A stretch of 64,000 nucleotides of DNA, taken from NCBI RefSeq assembly GCF_902706225.1, contig NZ_CACSKB010000011.1:1-64000 (forward strand), read 5' to 3'. This stretch comes from Microbacterium sp. 18062. GTDB taxonomy: Bacteria; Actinomycetota; Actinomycetes; Actinomycetales; Microbacteriaceae. Positions 9,374 to 18,631 of this stretch are shown here, in pieces. The stretch's first letter is position 1. Every line of letters begins with the position of its first letter. A model generated the notes under the pieces. That model was given only the letters and a program-made list of their open reading frames with translations, did not search any database and was not told the origin of the DNA. A program made the position numbers and the translations under genes.

Positions 9374-9394
9374 TTGTTGTACCCGGTCCAACAA
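9374..9394. promoter_or_regulatory. 21-bp near-palindrome before lipB, possible operator
   Basis: The site reads TTGTTG, then TACCCGGTC, then CAACAA; all positions are symmetric except the centre and one base pair on each side. It lies 12 bases before the lipB start. The 11-mer CGGTCCAACAA (9384-9394) recurs at 14409-14419, between tetR and the ABC operon. That repeat is seen directly; the proposal that one regulator binds both is inference. Confidence 0.5.
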
Positions 9395-9401
9395 TAGACG
9401 A

Positions 9402-10895
9402 TCAGCGCCGTGCGGCGGCGCGGATGAGCTCCTCGGTGAACGGATGGCGCGGGTGGGCGAAGACCTGCTCGGTCGGTCCCTCCTCGACGATCCGGCCCTC
9501 GCGCATCACCACGACGCGATCGCTCACGGCGCGGACGACGGCGAGGTCGTGCGAGATGAACGCGATGCCGATGCCCCGCTCACGCTGCAGCCGGACGAGG
9601 AGCTCGAGGATGCCGGCCTGCGTCGTGACATCGAGCGCCGACACCGGCTCGTCGCACACCAGAACGTCGGGCTCGGCGGCCAGGGCGCGAGCGATCGCCA
9701 CCCGCTGGCGCTGCCCGCCGGAGAGCGTCGCGGGGGAGCGGGCGGCGAGGCCGGGAGACAGCCCGACCTGGGCGAGCAGGTCAGCCGGCGCGGCTCCCGC
9801 GCGCGCCGAGGCACGGAGGATGCGCGCCACGGTCCAGCGAGGATCGAAGGAGGCCAGAGGATCCTGCGGCACGAGCCGGACGCACGGGCGAGGGGAGGTC
9901 ACCTCGACCGTGCCCTCGTCCGGACGGTCGGCGCCGACGAGGATCCGCGCCAGCGTGGTCTTCCCCGAGCCCGACTCGCCGACGATCCCCACCGCCTCCC
10001 CCGCGCGGACGGTGAGGCCGACGTCGTCGAGCGCCGTCGTGACGCCGCCGTCGGGGGAGCGGAACCGCCGTACGAGCCCCCGCCCGGTGATGAGCTCCCG
10101 CCCCGCGGCCTCGGTGGGCGTCCGCTTGGGCCCGCGGGGCACGGCCGCGACGAGCGCACGCGTGATCGGATGCTGCGGGCGCTCGAGGACGTCCGGTGTC
10201 GGTCCCGTCTCGACGATCCTGCCCTCGGCCATGACGGCTACGCGGTCCGCGACCCGGGCCACGACCTCCAGATCGTGGCTGATGAGCAGGAGCGCGCGGC
10301 CCTCGTCGCGAAGGCCGCCGAGGAGTCCGAGGATGCGCGCCGCGACCGTGGCGTCGAGGGCGGTGGTCGGTTCGTCCGCGACGATCAGCCGTGCCCCGCC
10401 GACGAGCGCCGACGCGATGAGCACGCGTTGCCGCATCCCCCCGGAGAGCTCCTCCGAACGCTGGCGCAGGCGGATGGCGGGGTCCGCGAGCCCGGCCTGA
10501 TCGAGCGCGTCGAGCACGCGCGCGCGGCGTTCGCCGGCAGGGACGTGGCGGATGGCGAGCGGCTCGCCCACCTCGGCCTGGACCGTGCGGAGGGGATCGA
10601 GGGACTGCAGGGCGTCCTGCAGGACGAGCGAGACGTCGACGCCGCGCCGTGCGCGCCATCCGCGTCGGGAGAGGCGACGGACGTCCTGGCCGCCGAGCTC
10701 GAACACGTCGGCGCGGACCCGGGCGCGATGGTCCTCCTGCGTGAGGCCGAGGAGGGTCCGGGCGAGCACGGACTTTCCGGCCCCGGACTCGCCGACGACC
10801 GCGAGGCATTCGCCCGGTGCGACCTCCAGATCGATCCCGTGGAGCACGTCGCCCGAGCCCGGCAACGTGACCGAGAGCCCGGTCGTACGGAGCAT
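9402..10895 (-). CDS. fused dipeptide/nickel-type ABC transporter ATPase (two cassettes)
   Basis: One 497-residue chain carries two complete ABC cassettes, corresponding to DppD and DppF of E. coli. The first has Walker A GESGAGKS, signature LSGGMRQR and Walker [13 protein letters not shown]. The second has [16 protein letters not shown] and [12 protein letters not shown]. Each ends with the oligopeptide-type tail ([12 protein letters not shown] and [11 protein letters not shown]). It powers the permease pair encoded just upstream. The ATG at 10895 overlaps the permease stop by one base; a GTG three bases upstream is also possible. Confidence 0.9.
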   Translation of the reverse strand: MLRTTGLSVTLPGSGDVLHGIDLEVAPGECLAVVGESGAGKSVLARTLLGLTQEDHRARVRADVFELGGQDVRRLSRRGWRARRGVDVSLVLQDALQSLDPLRTVQAEVGEPLAIRHVPAGERRARVLDALDQAGLADPAIRLRQRSEELSGGMRQRVLIASALVGGARLIVADEPTTALDATVAARILGLLGGLRDEGRALLLISHDLEVVARVADRVAVMAEGRIVETGPTPDVLERPQHPITRALVAAVPRGPKRTPTEAAGRELITGRGLVRRFRSPDGGVTTALDDVGLTVRAGEAVGIVGESGSGKTTLARILVGADRPDEGTVEVTSPRPCVRLVPQDPLASFDPRWTVARILRASARAGAAPADLLAQVGLSPGLAARSPATLSGGQRQRVAIARALAAEPDVLVCDEPVSALDVTTQAGILELLVRLQRERGIGIAFISHDLAVVRAVSDRVVVMREGRIVEEGPTEQVFAHPRHPFTEELIRAAARR

Positions 10896-11725
10896 CACGA
10901 GCGCCTCCCGTCGCTGATCCGGCGACCGAGCACGGTCAGCGCCGTCGCGGTGACGACGATCGCGAGACCGGGGAAGATCGTCATCCACCAGCCGGTGGAG
11001 ATGTACACGCGGCCCGCGTTGAGCATGGCGCCCCACTCGGGCGAGGGCGGGAGCGTGCCGAATCCCAGGAAGCTGAGCGCCGCAACCCAGACGATCGCCT
11101 GGCCGACGCCGAGCGTGGCGACGCCCACGAGCGGCCAGAGCGTGTTGGGCGCGATGTGTCGGAGGAACACGCGGATCCGTCCGGTCCCCTCGAGGCGCGC
11201 GTACTCGACGAAGCCGCTGCGCGCGACACTGCGGACCCGGGAGCGCAGGATACGGGCGTAGCCGGGCGCCGTGGCCGCGCCGATCGCGAGGATCGCGGGC
11301 GCGGTCCCCGGCCCCATCACCGCCACCAGCAGGAGCGCCATGACGAGCGTGGGGAGCGCGAACAGCACCTCGATGACCCGGCCGAGGACCGCGTCGACTG
11401 CGCGAGGCCCGAGCCCGGAGGCGAAGCCGAGGACGAGACCCGCGCCGATGCCGATGCCGGTCGCGGCCAGGCCGATGCCGACCGACGGCGCCGTTCCGTG
11501 CACGACCCGCGTGAAGATGTCGCGACCGGACTCGTCGGTGCCGAACGGATGCCGCCACGACGGGGGGCTCAGGGCGTCGGCGGGGGCGATCGCCAGCGGA
11601 TCGCCCGGTGCGAGCAGCGCCGGCCACACCGCCGCCAGGAGGATGAGCAGCACGCCGACGAGGGCGACGACGCCCGCGGCACCCAGGCGCGACAGCGCGG
11701 CGCGCGGGGCGAGCACCCCGCTCAC
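10895..11725 (-). CDS. ABC transporter permease, DppC type
   Basis: This 276-residue membrane protein has the features of DppC/OppC permeases: an N-terminal helix (VVALVGVLLILLAAVWPALL), the HPFGTDESGRDIFTRVVHG motif, and the EAA-like loop around VEYARLEGTGRIRVFLRHI that contacts the ATPase. It pairs with the DppB-type permease. The GTG at 11725 overlaps the upstream stop by four bases (GTGA), which fixes the start within a much longer open frame that has no coding meaning upstream. Confidence 0.88.
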   Translation of the reverse strand: MSGVLAPRAALSRLGAAGVVALVGVLLILLAAVWPALLAPGDPLAIAPADALSPPSWRHPFGTDESGRDIFTRVVHGTAPSVGIGLAATGIGIGAGLVLGFASGLGPRAVDAVLGRVIEVLFALPTLVMALLLVAVMGPGTAPAILAIGAATAPGYARILRSRVRSVARSGFVEYARLEGTGRIRVFLRHIAPNTLWPLVGVATLGVGQAIVWVAALSFLGFGTLPPSPEWGAMLNAGRVYISTGWWMTIFPGLAIVVTATALTVLGRRISDGRRS

Positions 11726-12708
11726 GATCCGACCGCCACGTCGGCGGGCCGGGGTGCGGTGCGTCCGCGGTGGCGCAGGCGGGGATCGACCAGCAGCTCG
11801 AGCGCGTCGCCGACCACCATCACGGCGATGTAGACGAGCGCGACCACCACGACGGCACCGATCACGATGGGCACGTCGCGCTGGAGCGCGCCGTCGATCA
11901 GCAGGCGGCCGAGACCGGGGCGCGCGAACAGGGTCTCCACGATGACGGCGCCGCTCAGGAGACTCCCGTACGCCCAGCCGGAGAGGGCGAGGGCCGGCAG
12001 GCTCGCGTGACGCAGCGTGTGCCGGAGGAGCACGCGGGACTCGGAGGCGCCCCGCGAGCGCGCCGTCGTCGCGAACGGCGCCGCATCCGCCTCGCCGAGC
12101 GCGTCGCGCATCACCTGGGCGAGAAATCCCGCGATCGGGATCGCGAGGGTGATCACGGGCAGGACGAGCCCCGCCGGGTCCGTACCGTTGCTCGTCGCGG
12201 GAAGGACGCCGAGGCTGGCGGCGAACACGAGGATCAGCACCGCTCCGAGCCAGAACTGCGGCGTGACCGTCGCGACCACCTCGGCGCCGCGGAGCGCGGC
12301 GGCCACCGCCCGCCCGACGGACCCGCGCGCGGTCTGCGCGATGACGGCGCCGAGAAGCGCGAGCGTCCACGCGAGCACGAGGGCCAGCGTGGCCAGCAGA
12401 AGGGTGGAGGGCAGCTGCGCCGCGACGAGCTCGGCGACGGGCTGGCGTCGCGCATACGAGTCGCCGAGCTGCAGCGTGCCGACCCGGCCGAGCAGCAGCA
12501 GGTACTGCCAGACGAGGGGCTGATCGAGCCCGTAGGTCTCCCGTGCCCGCGCCACCGCCTCCGGGCCCGCCTGCGAGCCGGGCCCGCCGAGGATGGCCTC
12601 GAGCGGATCGCCCGACGCGCGGAGGGCGAAGAAGACGATCGTCGTGACGACCCACACGACCAGCAGGGCCGAACCGATGCGGGCCAGGGCCCAACGTGCG
12701 ATCCGCAC
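11722..12708 (-). CDS. ABC transporter permease, DppB type
   Basis: The 328-residue protein starts with the typical DppB first helix (GSALLVVWVVTTIVFFALR), then a periplasmic-type segment (YGLDQPLVWQYLLLL, GDSYARRQPVAELV) and five more hydrophobic helices, with the coupling loop near RSRGASESRVLLRHTLRHAS. It forms the channel with the DppC-type partner. The gene lies nine bases after the binding-protein stop, within a four-gene operon. Confidence 0.9.
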   Translation of the reverse strand: MRIARWALARIGSALLVVWVVTTIVFFALRASGDPLEAILGGPGSQAGPEAVARARETYGLDQPLVWQYLLLLGRVGTLQLGDSYARRQPVAELVAAQLPSTLLLATLALVLAWTLALLGAVIAQTARGSVGRAVAAALRGAEVVATVTPQFWLGAVLILVFAASLGVLPATSNGTDPAGLVLPVITLAIPIAGFLAQVMRDALGEADAAPFATTARSRGASESRVLLRHTLRHASLPALALSGWAYGSLLSGAVIVETLFARPGLGRLLIDGALQRDVPIVIGAVVVVALVYIAVMVVGDALELLVDPRLRHRGRTAPRPADVAVGS

Positions 12709-12717
12709 CGGTTCGGG

Positions 12718-14361
12718 TCAGCCGTCGAGACGCGCGTCGACGAACGTCGGTGTCGACACCGTGCCCAGCGTCCGCACGCCGCTGACGCCGCGCGTCAGGA
12801 AGTGGTTCTGCTGGTCGTACAGCGGCAGCACCGTGAAGCTGCCGAGGATGATCTCCTGCGCCTGGGCGTACAGATCCGCCCGCTCCTCGGCGTCGTTCGT
12901 CGCGGACGCCGCATCCAGCAGCGCGTCGAGGGCGGGATCCGACAGCTGGGCGTGGTTCGCGAAGTACCCGGAGGGCGCCGGGACGATGCCGTCGGAGTGG
13001 TAGAGGATGCGCAGCACGTCGGGGCCGACCTTCGTGTACGGCGCGCTCACGGCCTCGTACTCGTTCGCGGCGAGCGCCCCGTACCAGCTGGACAGGTCGA
13101 CGGGCGTGAGGACGACCTCGAAGCCCGCGGCGGCGGCGTTCGCCTGGATCTGCTCGAACAGGGACTGCTCGGCGGCGACCGACTGGTTGGTGCTCACCGG
13201 GAACCGCACGGTGAGGCGCTGGCCGTCCTTGGTGCGGATGCCGTCGGCGTCCCGCCCGGTCCATCCCGCCGCGTCGAGGAGCGCCTCGGCGGCCACGAGA
13301 TCCGTGTCGAACGGGGTCTCGTCGGCGACGGCGACCGGCTCGGTGCTGGCGAGTGGCGAGTACGAGCGCTCCACCGTGCCGAGGTACAGGGACTCGATCC
13401 CCGGGTTCGGGTCGGCGGCGCGGATGAACGCCTCGCGCACGCGCACGTCGTCGAAGGGAGCCTGCCCCGAGTTCAGCTCGATGCGGTTGGAGGCACCGGG
13501 GCGCGGGGCGTCGATGTGGGCGATGTCGTCGGAGGCCTCGGCGGCCACGATCGCGTCGGGCTGAGGGTTGTCGATGACGTCGACCTCCCCGGACTGGAGC
13601 GCCGCCCAGCGCGTCGCCGCATCCGGGATGAAGCGCCAGACGATCTCGTCGAGGTGTGCGGCGCCGGTGTTCTCGGTCGCGGCGTCCGGGGTGTCGTAGT
13701 CGTCGTTGCGCACGAGGGTGATCTGCTGCTGCGGCACCCATTCGTCGACGATGAAGGGCCCGGTGCCGATCGGTGCGGCGCAGTTCTCCTCGGCTCCCCG
13801 CGCGAGGCCGGCGGGCGACTGGATGGCGGTCCACTGCTGGCTGAGCGACTCGAGCAGCGCCGCATCGGGCTCGGAGAGGTGCAGACGCGCGTGCGCGTCG
13901 TCGACGACCTCGACCTCGACGATCTTGGCCACCGCGAGGTATCCGGTCGAGGAGCCGGTGTCGGGATCCTGCAGGTGTTCGATGTTGAGCTTCACGGCCT
14001 CGGCGTCGAGCGGCGTGCCATCGGTGAAGGCCACGTCGTCGCGCAGCGTGAAGTCCCACGTCAGTCCATCGTCCGAGACGGTCCACTCGGTGGCGAGCCA
14101 CGGGGTGATCGTGCCGTCGGACGTCCGCCCGACGAGCGGCTCGAGGAACTGGGTGCTGATGAGCGCCTGCGGGTAGTTCCCCCCGACGTGCGGGTCGAGG
14201 CAGGTGGGCTCCGCGTCGCCCGTCGCGTAGACGAGCGTGCCGCCGTCCTGCGCCTCGGGCTCGGCGGGGGCGGAGCAGGCGGTCAGGGCGAGGGCGAGGG
14301 CCGCGCCCACGGAGAGGACGGACAGGATGCGGCCGCGGGGCGCGGCGAGGGCGCTGTGCAT
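12718..14361 (-). CDS. ABC transporter substrate-binding lipoprotein, SBP family 5
   Basis: This 547-residue lipoprotein captures the substrate, probably a peptide, nickel chelate or similar solute, for the importer encoded after it. The signal peptide ends in the lipobox LTAC with the lipidated cysteine at residue 29. The family-5 core is visible (GGTLVYATGDAEPTCLDPHV near the N-terminus, later LATEWTVSDDGLTWDFTLRD). The ATG at 14361 is preferred over 14397 because AAAGG precedes it suitably and the signal peptide then has a normal length. Divergently placed tetR may control the operon. Confidence 0.9.
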   Translation of the reverse strand: MHSALAAPRGRILSVLSVGAALALALTACSAPAEPEAQDGGTLVYATGDAEPTCLDPHVGGNYPQALISTQFLEPLVGRTSDGTITPWLATEWTVSDDGLTWDFTLRDDVAFTDGTPLDAEAVKLNIEHLQDPDTGSSTGYLAVAKIVEVEVVDDAHARLHLSEPDAALLESLSQQWTAIQSPAGLARGAEENCAAPIGTGPFIVDEWVPQQQITLVRNDDYDTPDAATENTGAAHLDEIVWRFIPDAATRWAALQSGEVDVIDNPQPDAIVAAEASDDIAHIDAPRPGASNRIELNSGQAPFDDVRVREAFIRAADPNPGIESLYLGTVERSYSPLASTEPVAVADETPFDTDLVAAEALLDAAGWTGRDADGIRTKDGQRLTVRFPVSTNQSVAAEQSLFEQIQANAAAAGFEVVLTPVDLSSWYGALAANEYEAVSAPYTKVGPDVLRILYHSDGIVPAPSGYFANHAQLSDPALDALLDAASATNDAEERADLYAQAQEIILGSFTVLPLYDQQNHFLTRGVSGVRTLGTVSTPTFVDARLDG

Positions 14362-14398
14362 GGGGAGGGTGCCTTTGCTGTGGAAGGAGACCGACATG

Positions 14399-14419
14399 TT
14401 TCCGGATGCGGTCCAACAA
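14399..14419. promoter_or_regulatory. second copy of the lipB-site half element
   Basis: The segment ends in CGGTCCAACAA, identical to the right half of the palindrome at 9374-9394, while its other half is poorly conserved. It lies 38 bases upstream of the binding-protein ATG, where an operator or -35 element would act, and 55 bases from the tetR start. A GGATGCGG octamer overlaps it. Confidence 0.4.
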
Positions 14420-14473
14420 GTCGATCCTAAGGGGGTCCGCGGGTATCGGGTCCGTCGTTCGTATGCTGGAGTC

Positions 14474-15031
14474 ATGTCGGCCTCCGCCCGATCGGGCCGC
14501 CCCCGTTCCTCCTCGCGCGAGACCATCGCGGAGGCCGCGAGCGAGCTGTTCCTCGAACAGGGGTACGTCGAGACCTCCATCACCGACATCACCCGCCGCG
14601 CCGGCGTCGGCCGGTCCAGCTTCTTCAACTACTTCTCGTCCAAGGCCGATGTGCTGTGGTCGGGGTTCGATGCCCGGCTCGCGGTCGCCGAGGCGGGCGT
14701 CGACGACGACGCGGTGCCGGTGCGGGACGCGCTCGCCGCCGTCGCCGACGACCTCGCCCCCGACAGTCTCGCGCTGGCGATCACGAACGCGCACGCGATG
14801 GGCCTGGCGGACGAGCTCGAGCGCGATCGTGCGGTGCGGCAGGCGCGGCTTCAGCGTGCCGTGGCCGCCCGCCTCCGCCGCGAGGGGGCCTCGGACCTCG
14901 CCGCCCAGGTGCGGGCGGCGGCCTACGCGGCGGCGGTGCTCGCGGCCGTGTGGACCTGGGCGGATCGCACCACCGAGGACGCCGCGCTCGCCGACGTGCT
15001 CGGCCCCGCCCTGGATCTCGCCGCGCGCTGA
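14474..15031 (+). CDS. TetR-family transcriptional regulator
   Basis: The 185-residue protein has a helix-turn-helix near residues 28-55 (TSITDITRRAGVGRSSFFNY) and an all-helical ligand domain that cannot be assigned to a substrate. It is divergent from the peptide-type ABC operon, a common layout for a local repressor. The ATG lies exactly six bases after TATGCT (14462-14467), a leaderless-type start. ffh follows in the same direction with its own -10-like sequence. Confidence 0.88.
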   Translation: MSASARSGRPRSSSRETIAEAASELFLEQGYVETSITDITRRAGVGRSSFFNYFSSKADVLWSGFDARLAVAEAGVDDDAVPVRDALAAVADDLAPDSLALAITNAHAMGLADELERDRAVRQARLQRAVAARLRREGASDLAAQVRAAAYAAAVLAAVWTWADRTTEDAALADVLGPALDLAAR

Positions 15032-15058
15032 GCGCGGTGGCCGTAGAATCGGGGGATC

Positions 15059-16606
15059 ATGGCGACATTCGGCACCCTCTCCGACCGGCTCACAGAGACC
15101 TTCCGCAACCTCCGCACGAAGGGCAAGCTCACGCCCGCGGACGTCGACGGCACCGTCCGCGAGATCCGGCGTGCGCTGCTCGACGCGGACGTCGCGCTCG
15201 TCGTGGTGAAGGAGTTCACCGCGAAGGTGCGCGAGCGTGCGCTCGGCGACGAGGTGAATCGGGCGCTCAACCCGGCCCAGCAGGTCGTGCAGATCGTCAA
15301 CGAGGAGCTCGTCGGGATCCTCGGCGGGCAGCAGCGCCGTCTGCAGTTCGCGAAGAACCCCCCGACCGTCATCATGCTCGCCGGACTCCAGGGCTCGGGC
15401 AAGACGACGTTCGCCGGCAAGCTGGCCCGACTGCTCGAGAAGGACGGCCACACTCCGCTGCTGGTCGCGGCCGACCTGCAGCGCCCGAACGCCGTGAACC
15501 AGCTCCAGGTGGTCGCCGAGCGCGCGGGTGCCGTCGTGTATGCGCCGGAGCCCGGCAACGGCGTCGGCGATCCGGTGACCGTGGCGCGCGAGGGCGTCGA
15601 GTTCGCCAAGCGTCAGCAGCATGACATCGTCATCATCGACACGGCGGGCCGGCTCGGCGTCGACGCCGAGCTCATGAAGCAGGCCGCCGACATCCGTACG
15701 GCCACGTCTCCCGACGAGGTGCTGTTCGTCATCGACGCGATGAGCGGTCAGGACGCCGTCAACACGGCCAAGGCGTTCCAGGAGGGCGTCGACTTCACCG
15801 GTGTCGTGCTCTCCAAGCTCGACGGCGACTCGAAGGGCGGCGCGGCGCTGTCGGTCGCGTCGCTCACGGGGCGGCCCATCATCTACGCCTCGACCGGTGA
15901 GGGACTCGAGGATCTCGAGCCGTTCCATCCCGACCGGATGGCGAGCCGCATCCTCGACCTCGGCGACATCCTGACCCTCATCGAGCAGGCGCAGCAGGCG
16001 TTCGACGAGACCGAGGCCATGAAGGTGGCCGAGAAGCTCGCGAAGGAGCAGTTCACCCTCGAGGACTTCCTGGAGCAGCTCCAGCAGATGAAGAAGATGG
16101 GCTCGATGAAGAAGATGCTCGGGATGCTCCCGGGCATGGGCCAGATGAAGCAGCAGCTCGACGACTTCGACGAGCGCGAGATCGATCGCACCGAGGCGAT
16201 CATCCGCTCGATGACGCCGGGCGAACGACGAAATCCCAAGGTCCTCAACGGCTCGCGACGCTTGCGCATCGCGAAGGGCTCGGGCATGACGGTCACCGAC
16301 GTCAACCAGCTGGTGCAGCGGTTCGAGCAGGCGGCGAAGATGATGAAGACCGTCGCGCGCGGCGGTGTGCCCAATGTCCCGGGGATGGGCTCGATGGGCC
16401 GGCCCGGCGCGTCGAGCAAGCGCAGCAAGCAGCAGAAGGCGAAGGGCTCCCGCTCCGGGAACCCGGCGCGGCGCGCGGCCGAGAACGCCGGCGCCGCATC
16501 GGCTGAGCCTGCCGCCCCCACCGGATCCGGATTCGGCCTCGGCGGCGGGAAGACGCCGAGCGCCGCCGACCTCGCCGAGCTGCAGAAGATGCTCGGCAAG
16601 GGCTGA
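15059..16606 (+). CDS. ffh: signal recognition particle protein Ffh
   Basis: Ffh binds signal sequences and SRP RNA and docks with FtsY. The 515 residues contain the N domain, the G domain with P-loop GLQGSGKTT near residue 108, DTAGR, and SKLDGDSKGG, then a methionine-rich M domain (MKKMGSMKKMLGMLPGMGQM). A low-complexity tail of about 70 residues ends in LAELQKMLGKG. TAGAAT at 15044-15049 lies nine bases before the ATG, so the leader is at most a few bases. Confidence 0.97.
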   Translation: MATFGTLSDRLTETFRNLRTKGKLTPADVDGTVREIRRALLDADVALVVVKEFTAKVRERALGDEVNRALNPAQQVVQIVNEELVGILGGQQRRLQFAKNPPTVIMLAGLQGSGKTTFAGKLARLLEKDGHTPLLVAADLQRPNAVNQLQVVAERAGAVVYAPEPGNGVGDPVTVAREGVEFAKRQQHDIVIIDTAGRLGVDAELMKQAADIRTATSPDEVLFVIDAMSGQDAVNTAKAFQEGVDFTGVVLSKLDGDSKGGAALSVASLTGRPIIYASTGEGLEDLEPFHPDRMASRILDLGDILTLIEQAQQAFDETEAMKVAEKLAKEQFTLEDFLEQLQQMKKMGSMKKMLGMLPGMGQMKQQLDDFDEREIDRTEAIIRSMTPGERRNPKVLNGSRRLRIAKGSGMTVTDVNQLVQRFEQAAKMMKTVARGGVPNVPGMGSMGRPGASSKRSKQQKAKGSRSGNPARRAAENAGAASAEPAAPTGSGFGLGGGKTPSAADLAELQKMLGKG

Positions 16607-16610
16607 CGCC

Positions 16611-16625
16611 CGGGTCGGCGACCCG
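16611..16625. terminator. short hairpin after ffh
   Basis: CGGGTC and GACCCG (16611-16616 and 16620-16625) form a six-pair stem with a three-base loop between the convergent genes ffh and the carboxylate-amine ligase. It is short and has no U-tract. Confidence 0.3.
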
Positions 16626-16638
16626 TGGTGCAGGCCGG

Positions 16639-17796
16639 TCAGGCGCGCAGCAGCTGCTCGCGACGGACGGGACCGGCCCGGAACTCGCGGATGAGGTGCT
16701 GCACGACCGCACGCAGGTCTCCGCCGGCCGCATCGGCCACGGCGATCTGGCGCGCGTAGCTCGCGCCCTGCGCCAGGATCGTGTCGAGCTCCGCGAACTC
16801 GGGAGCGCACCTGAGCTCCTCGGCGATGCCGCCGACGGCCTCGATCGTCTCGCGCAGGTGGTCGGCGACCGGTTCGCTGCGGCCGTCCCGGTCGACGATG
16901 ACCTCGGCCTCGAGCCCGTACCGGGCGGCGCGCCACTTGTTCTCGCGCACGAACCAGGGCTGCAGCTGTGGCAGTGTCTCGCCGGAGTCGAGTCGGCGGG
17001 AGAACCATTCGACGAGCACCTGAGCGAGCGCGGCGACGGCGGCCAGCTCGGGCAGGGTCGACATGCCGTCGCACGCGCGTACCTCCACCGTGCCCCAGCG
17101 TGGAGCGGGCCGTACGTCCCAGCGCACCTCGGAGGCATCGGCCATCACGCCGGTGCGGACCATGTCCTCGAGGTACGACTCGAACGCCGGCCAGTCCTCG
17201 AGGGGCCAGGGGAGTCCGGCGGTGGGCAGCTGCTGGAAGACCAGCGAACGGTTGGAGGCGTATCCGGTGCGCTCGCCCGCCCAGAACGGACTGGAGGCGG
17301 AGAGCGCCTGCAGATGGGGGAGGTAGGCCGACAGTGCGCCGACGATGGGCATCACCTTTCGCACGTCGTCGACGCCGATGTGCACGTGGACGCCCCAGAT
17401 CATCATGTTGCGACCCCACCACTGGGTGCGCTCGATGAGCTTGTGATAGCGCGTCTTGTCCGTCACCTGCTGGTCGTACCACTGCGCGAAGGGATGGCTT
17501 CCCGCGCAGAGGAGCTCGAGGCCGCGCGGGTCGGTCGCCTCGCGGACCGCAGCGATCGCGTCGGCGATGTCGTCGACGGCCGTCGCGACCGTCTCGCCGA
17601 CACCGCTGGTCACCTCGACGGTGTTGGTGAGCAGCTCCCCGGTCACGGAGAAGCGTTCGCCGGCGACGCGCGGCGCCACCTCTTCGATGACCTCGGGGCC
17701 GCGCGGGGCGAGGTCGCCCGTCGCGCGATCGGCCAGCATGAGTTCCCACTCGAGTCCTACCGAGGAGCGCGGGGATGTCGCGAAGGGCACCGTCAC
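16639..17796 (-). CDS. carboxylate-amine ligase, GCS2/YbdK family
   Basis: The 385-residue protein belongs to the glutamate-cysteine ligase 2 family, ATP-dependent enzymes that join glutamate to an amine; relatives include YbdK and EgtA. Visible landmarks are VGLEWELML near the start, SVTGELLTNTVEVTSG, MMIWGVHVHIGVD and RWGTVEVRACDG. Whether it makes gamma-glutamylcysteine or another product cannot be told. The longer frame starts at 17844, but CAGACT lies exactly six bases before the GTG at 17796, the same spacing as at many other starts here, so I chose that codon. Confidence 0.85.
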   Translation of the reverse strand: MTVPFATSPRSSVGLEWELMLADRATGDLAPRGPEVIEEVAPRVAGERFSVTGELLTNTVEVTSGVGETVATAVDDIADAIAAVREATDPRGLELLCAGSHPFAQWYDQQVTDKTRYHKLIERTQWWGRNMMIWGVHVHIGVDDVRKVMPIVGALSAYLPHLQALSASSPFWAGERTGYASNRSLVFQQLPTAGLPWPLEDWPAFESYLEDMVRTGVMADASEVRWDVRPAPRWGTVEVRACDGMSTLPELAAVAALAQVLVEWFSRRLDSGETLPQLQPWFVRENKWRAARYGLEAEVIVDRDGRSEPVADHLRETIEAVGGIAEELRCAPEFAELDTILAQGASYARQIAVADAAGGDLRAVVQHLIREFRAGPVRREQLLRA

Positions 17797-17827
17797 GCGA
17801 TCAGTCTGGCACGCGCGCCGCGCCGGG

Positions 17828-17978
17828 TTCGCGGCATCCGTCATGATCTGGCAAAATGGGACGCTGGATCATCGTCCGACCCTCTATCCGACGTTGTCCA
17901 CCCATCAGAGCTTCCGCCGGGTGTGCACCCCACGCTCCAGGCGACCAGTTCGACCCCTTCCACACATTCAGGAGAATC
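17828..17978 (+). promoter_or_regulatory. rpsP promoter and untranslated leader
   Basis: CAAAAT at 17852-17857, with a weak TTCGCG about 18 bases upstream, is a likely promoter, giving a leader of roughly 115 bases before the rpsP GTG. The surrounding word TGGCAAAATGG is nearly repeated in the rplS promoter (TGGCAGAATGG). AGGAGA precedes the start codon. Confidence 0.5.
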
Positions 17979-18395
17979 GTGGCCGTCAAGATCCGTCTCA
18001 AGCGCTTGGGCAAGATCCGGGCTCCCTACTATCGCATCGTCGTGGCCGACTCGCGCACCAAGCGCGACGGTCGTGTCATCGAGGAGATCGGCAAGTACCA
18101 CCCCACCGAGGAGCCCTCGTTCATCGAGGTCGACTCCGACCGTGCGCAGTACTGGCTCGGTGTCGGCGCGCAGCCGACCGAGCAGGTCCGTGCGCTCCTC
18201 AAGCTGACCGGCGACTGGGGTCGCTTCAAGGGCGACAAGAACGCCGTCAGCACCGTCAAGGTCGCCGAGCCCAAGCCCGCCTTCGAGGTCGACGCGGCCA
18301 AGAAGTCGGTCGTGAAGCCCAAGGCGGAGAAGAAGGCCGACGAGCCCGCCGCCAAGACTCCGGCCGACGAGGCCGCAGAGAGCACCGAGGCGTAG
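17979..18395 (+). CDS. rpsP: 30S ribosomal protein S16
   Basis: S16 stabilises 16S rRNA in the small subunit. The 138-residue protein starts [20 protein letters not shown], a clear S16 N-terminus, and carries an Ala/Lys/Glu-rich C-terminal extension of about 50 residues, as is common in actinobacteria. The GTG at 17979 follows AGGAGA. It leads the rpsP-khpA-rimM-trmD operon. Confidence 0.97.
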   Translation: MAVKIRLKRLGKIRAPYYRIVVADSRTKRDGRVIEEIGKYHPTEEPSFIEVDSDRAQYWLGVGAQPTEQVRALLKLTGDWGRFKGDKNAVSTVKVAEPKPAFEVDAAKKSVVKPKAEKKADEPAAKTPADEAAESTEA

Positions 18396-18400
18396 TCGCC

Positions 18401-18631
18401 GTGCTGGCCGCCGCGCTCGAGCACGTCGTCAAGGGGATCGTCGATCACCCGGACGACGTGCGCATCGTCTCGTCCACGTCGCCGCGCGGCGACGTGCTCG
18501 AGGTGCACGTGCACCCCGATGACCGGGGTCGCGTGATCGGGCGCGGCGGTCGCACCGCGAAGTCCCTGAGGACCGTCGTGGGCGCGCTCGCCGACGGATC
18601 CCGGGTCCGCGTCGACGTCGCAGACGACTGA
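18401..18631 (+). CDS. khpA: KH-domain RNA-binding protein KhpA
   Basis: A single KH domain fills this 76-residue protein, with the nucleic-acid binding loop in DRGRVIGRGGRTAKSLRTVV. KhpA proteins bind many transcripts and act with KhpB in Gram-positives. The GTG start lies five bases after the rpsP stop and the stop overlaps the rimM start (TGATG), so it is coupled to both. Confidence 0.93.
   Translation: MLAAALEHVVKGIVDHPDDVRIVSSTSPRGDVLEVHVHPDDRGRVIGRGGRTAKSLRTVVGALADGSRVRVDVADD

Noticed and set aside
10895..17749. A 2284-codon minus-strand open frame
   Set aside because: Only its last 276 codons (the DppC-type permease) are coding. The rest is antisense to tetR and ffh or overlaps other frames of real minus-strand genes; long open frames are expected at this GC content.
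17797..17844. Longer N-terminus for the GCS2 ligase from ATG 17844
   Set aside because: The extra 16 residues are not family-like and the -10-like CAGACT would lie inside the coding region; GTG 17796 fits better.
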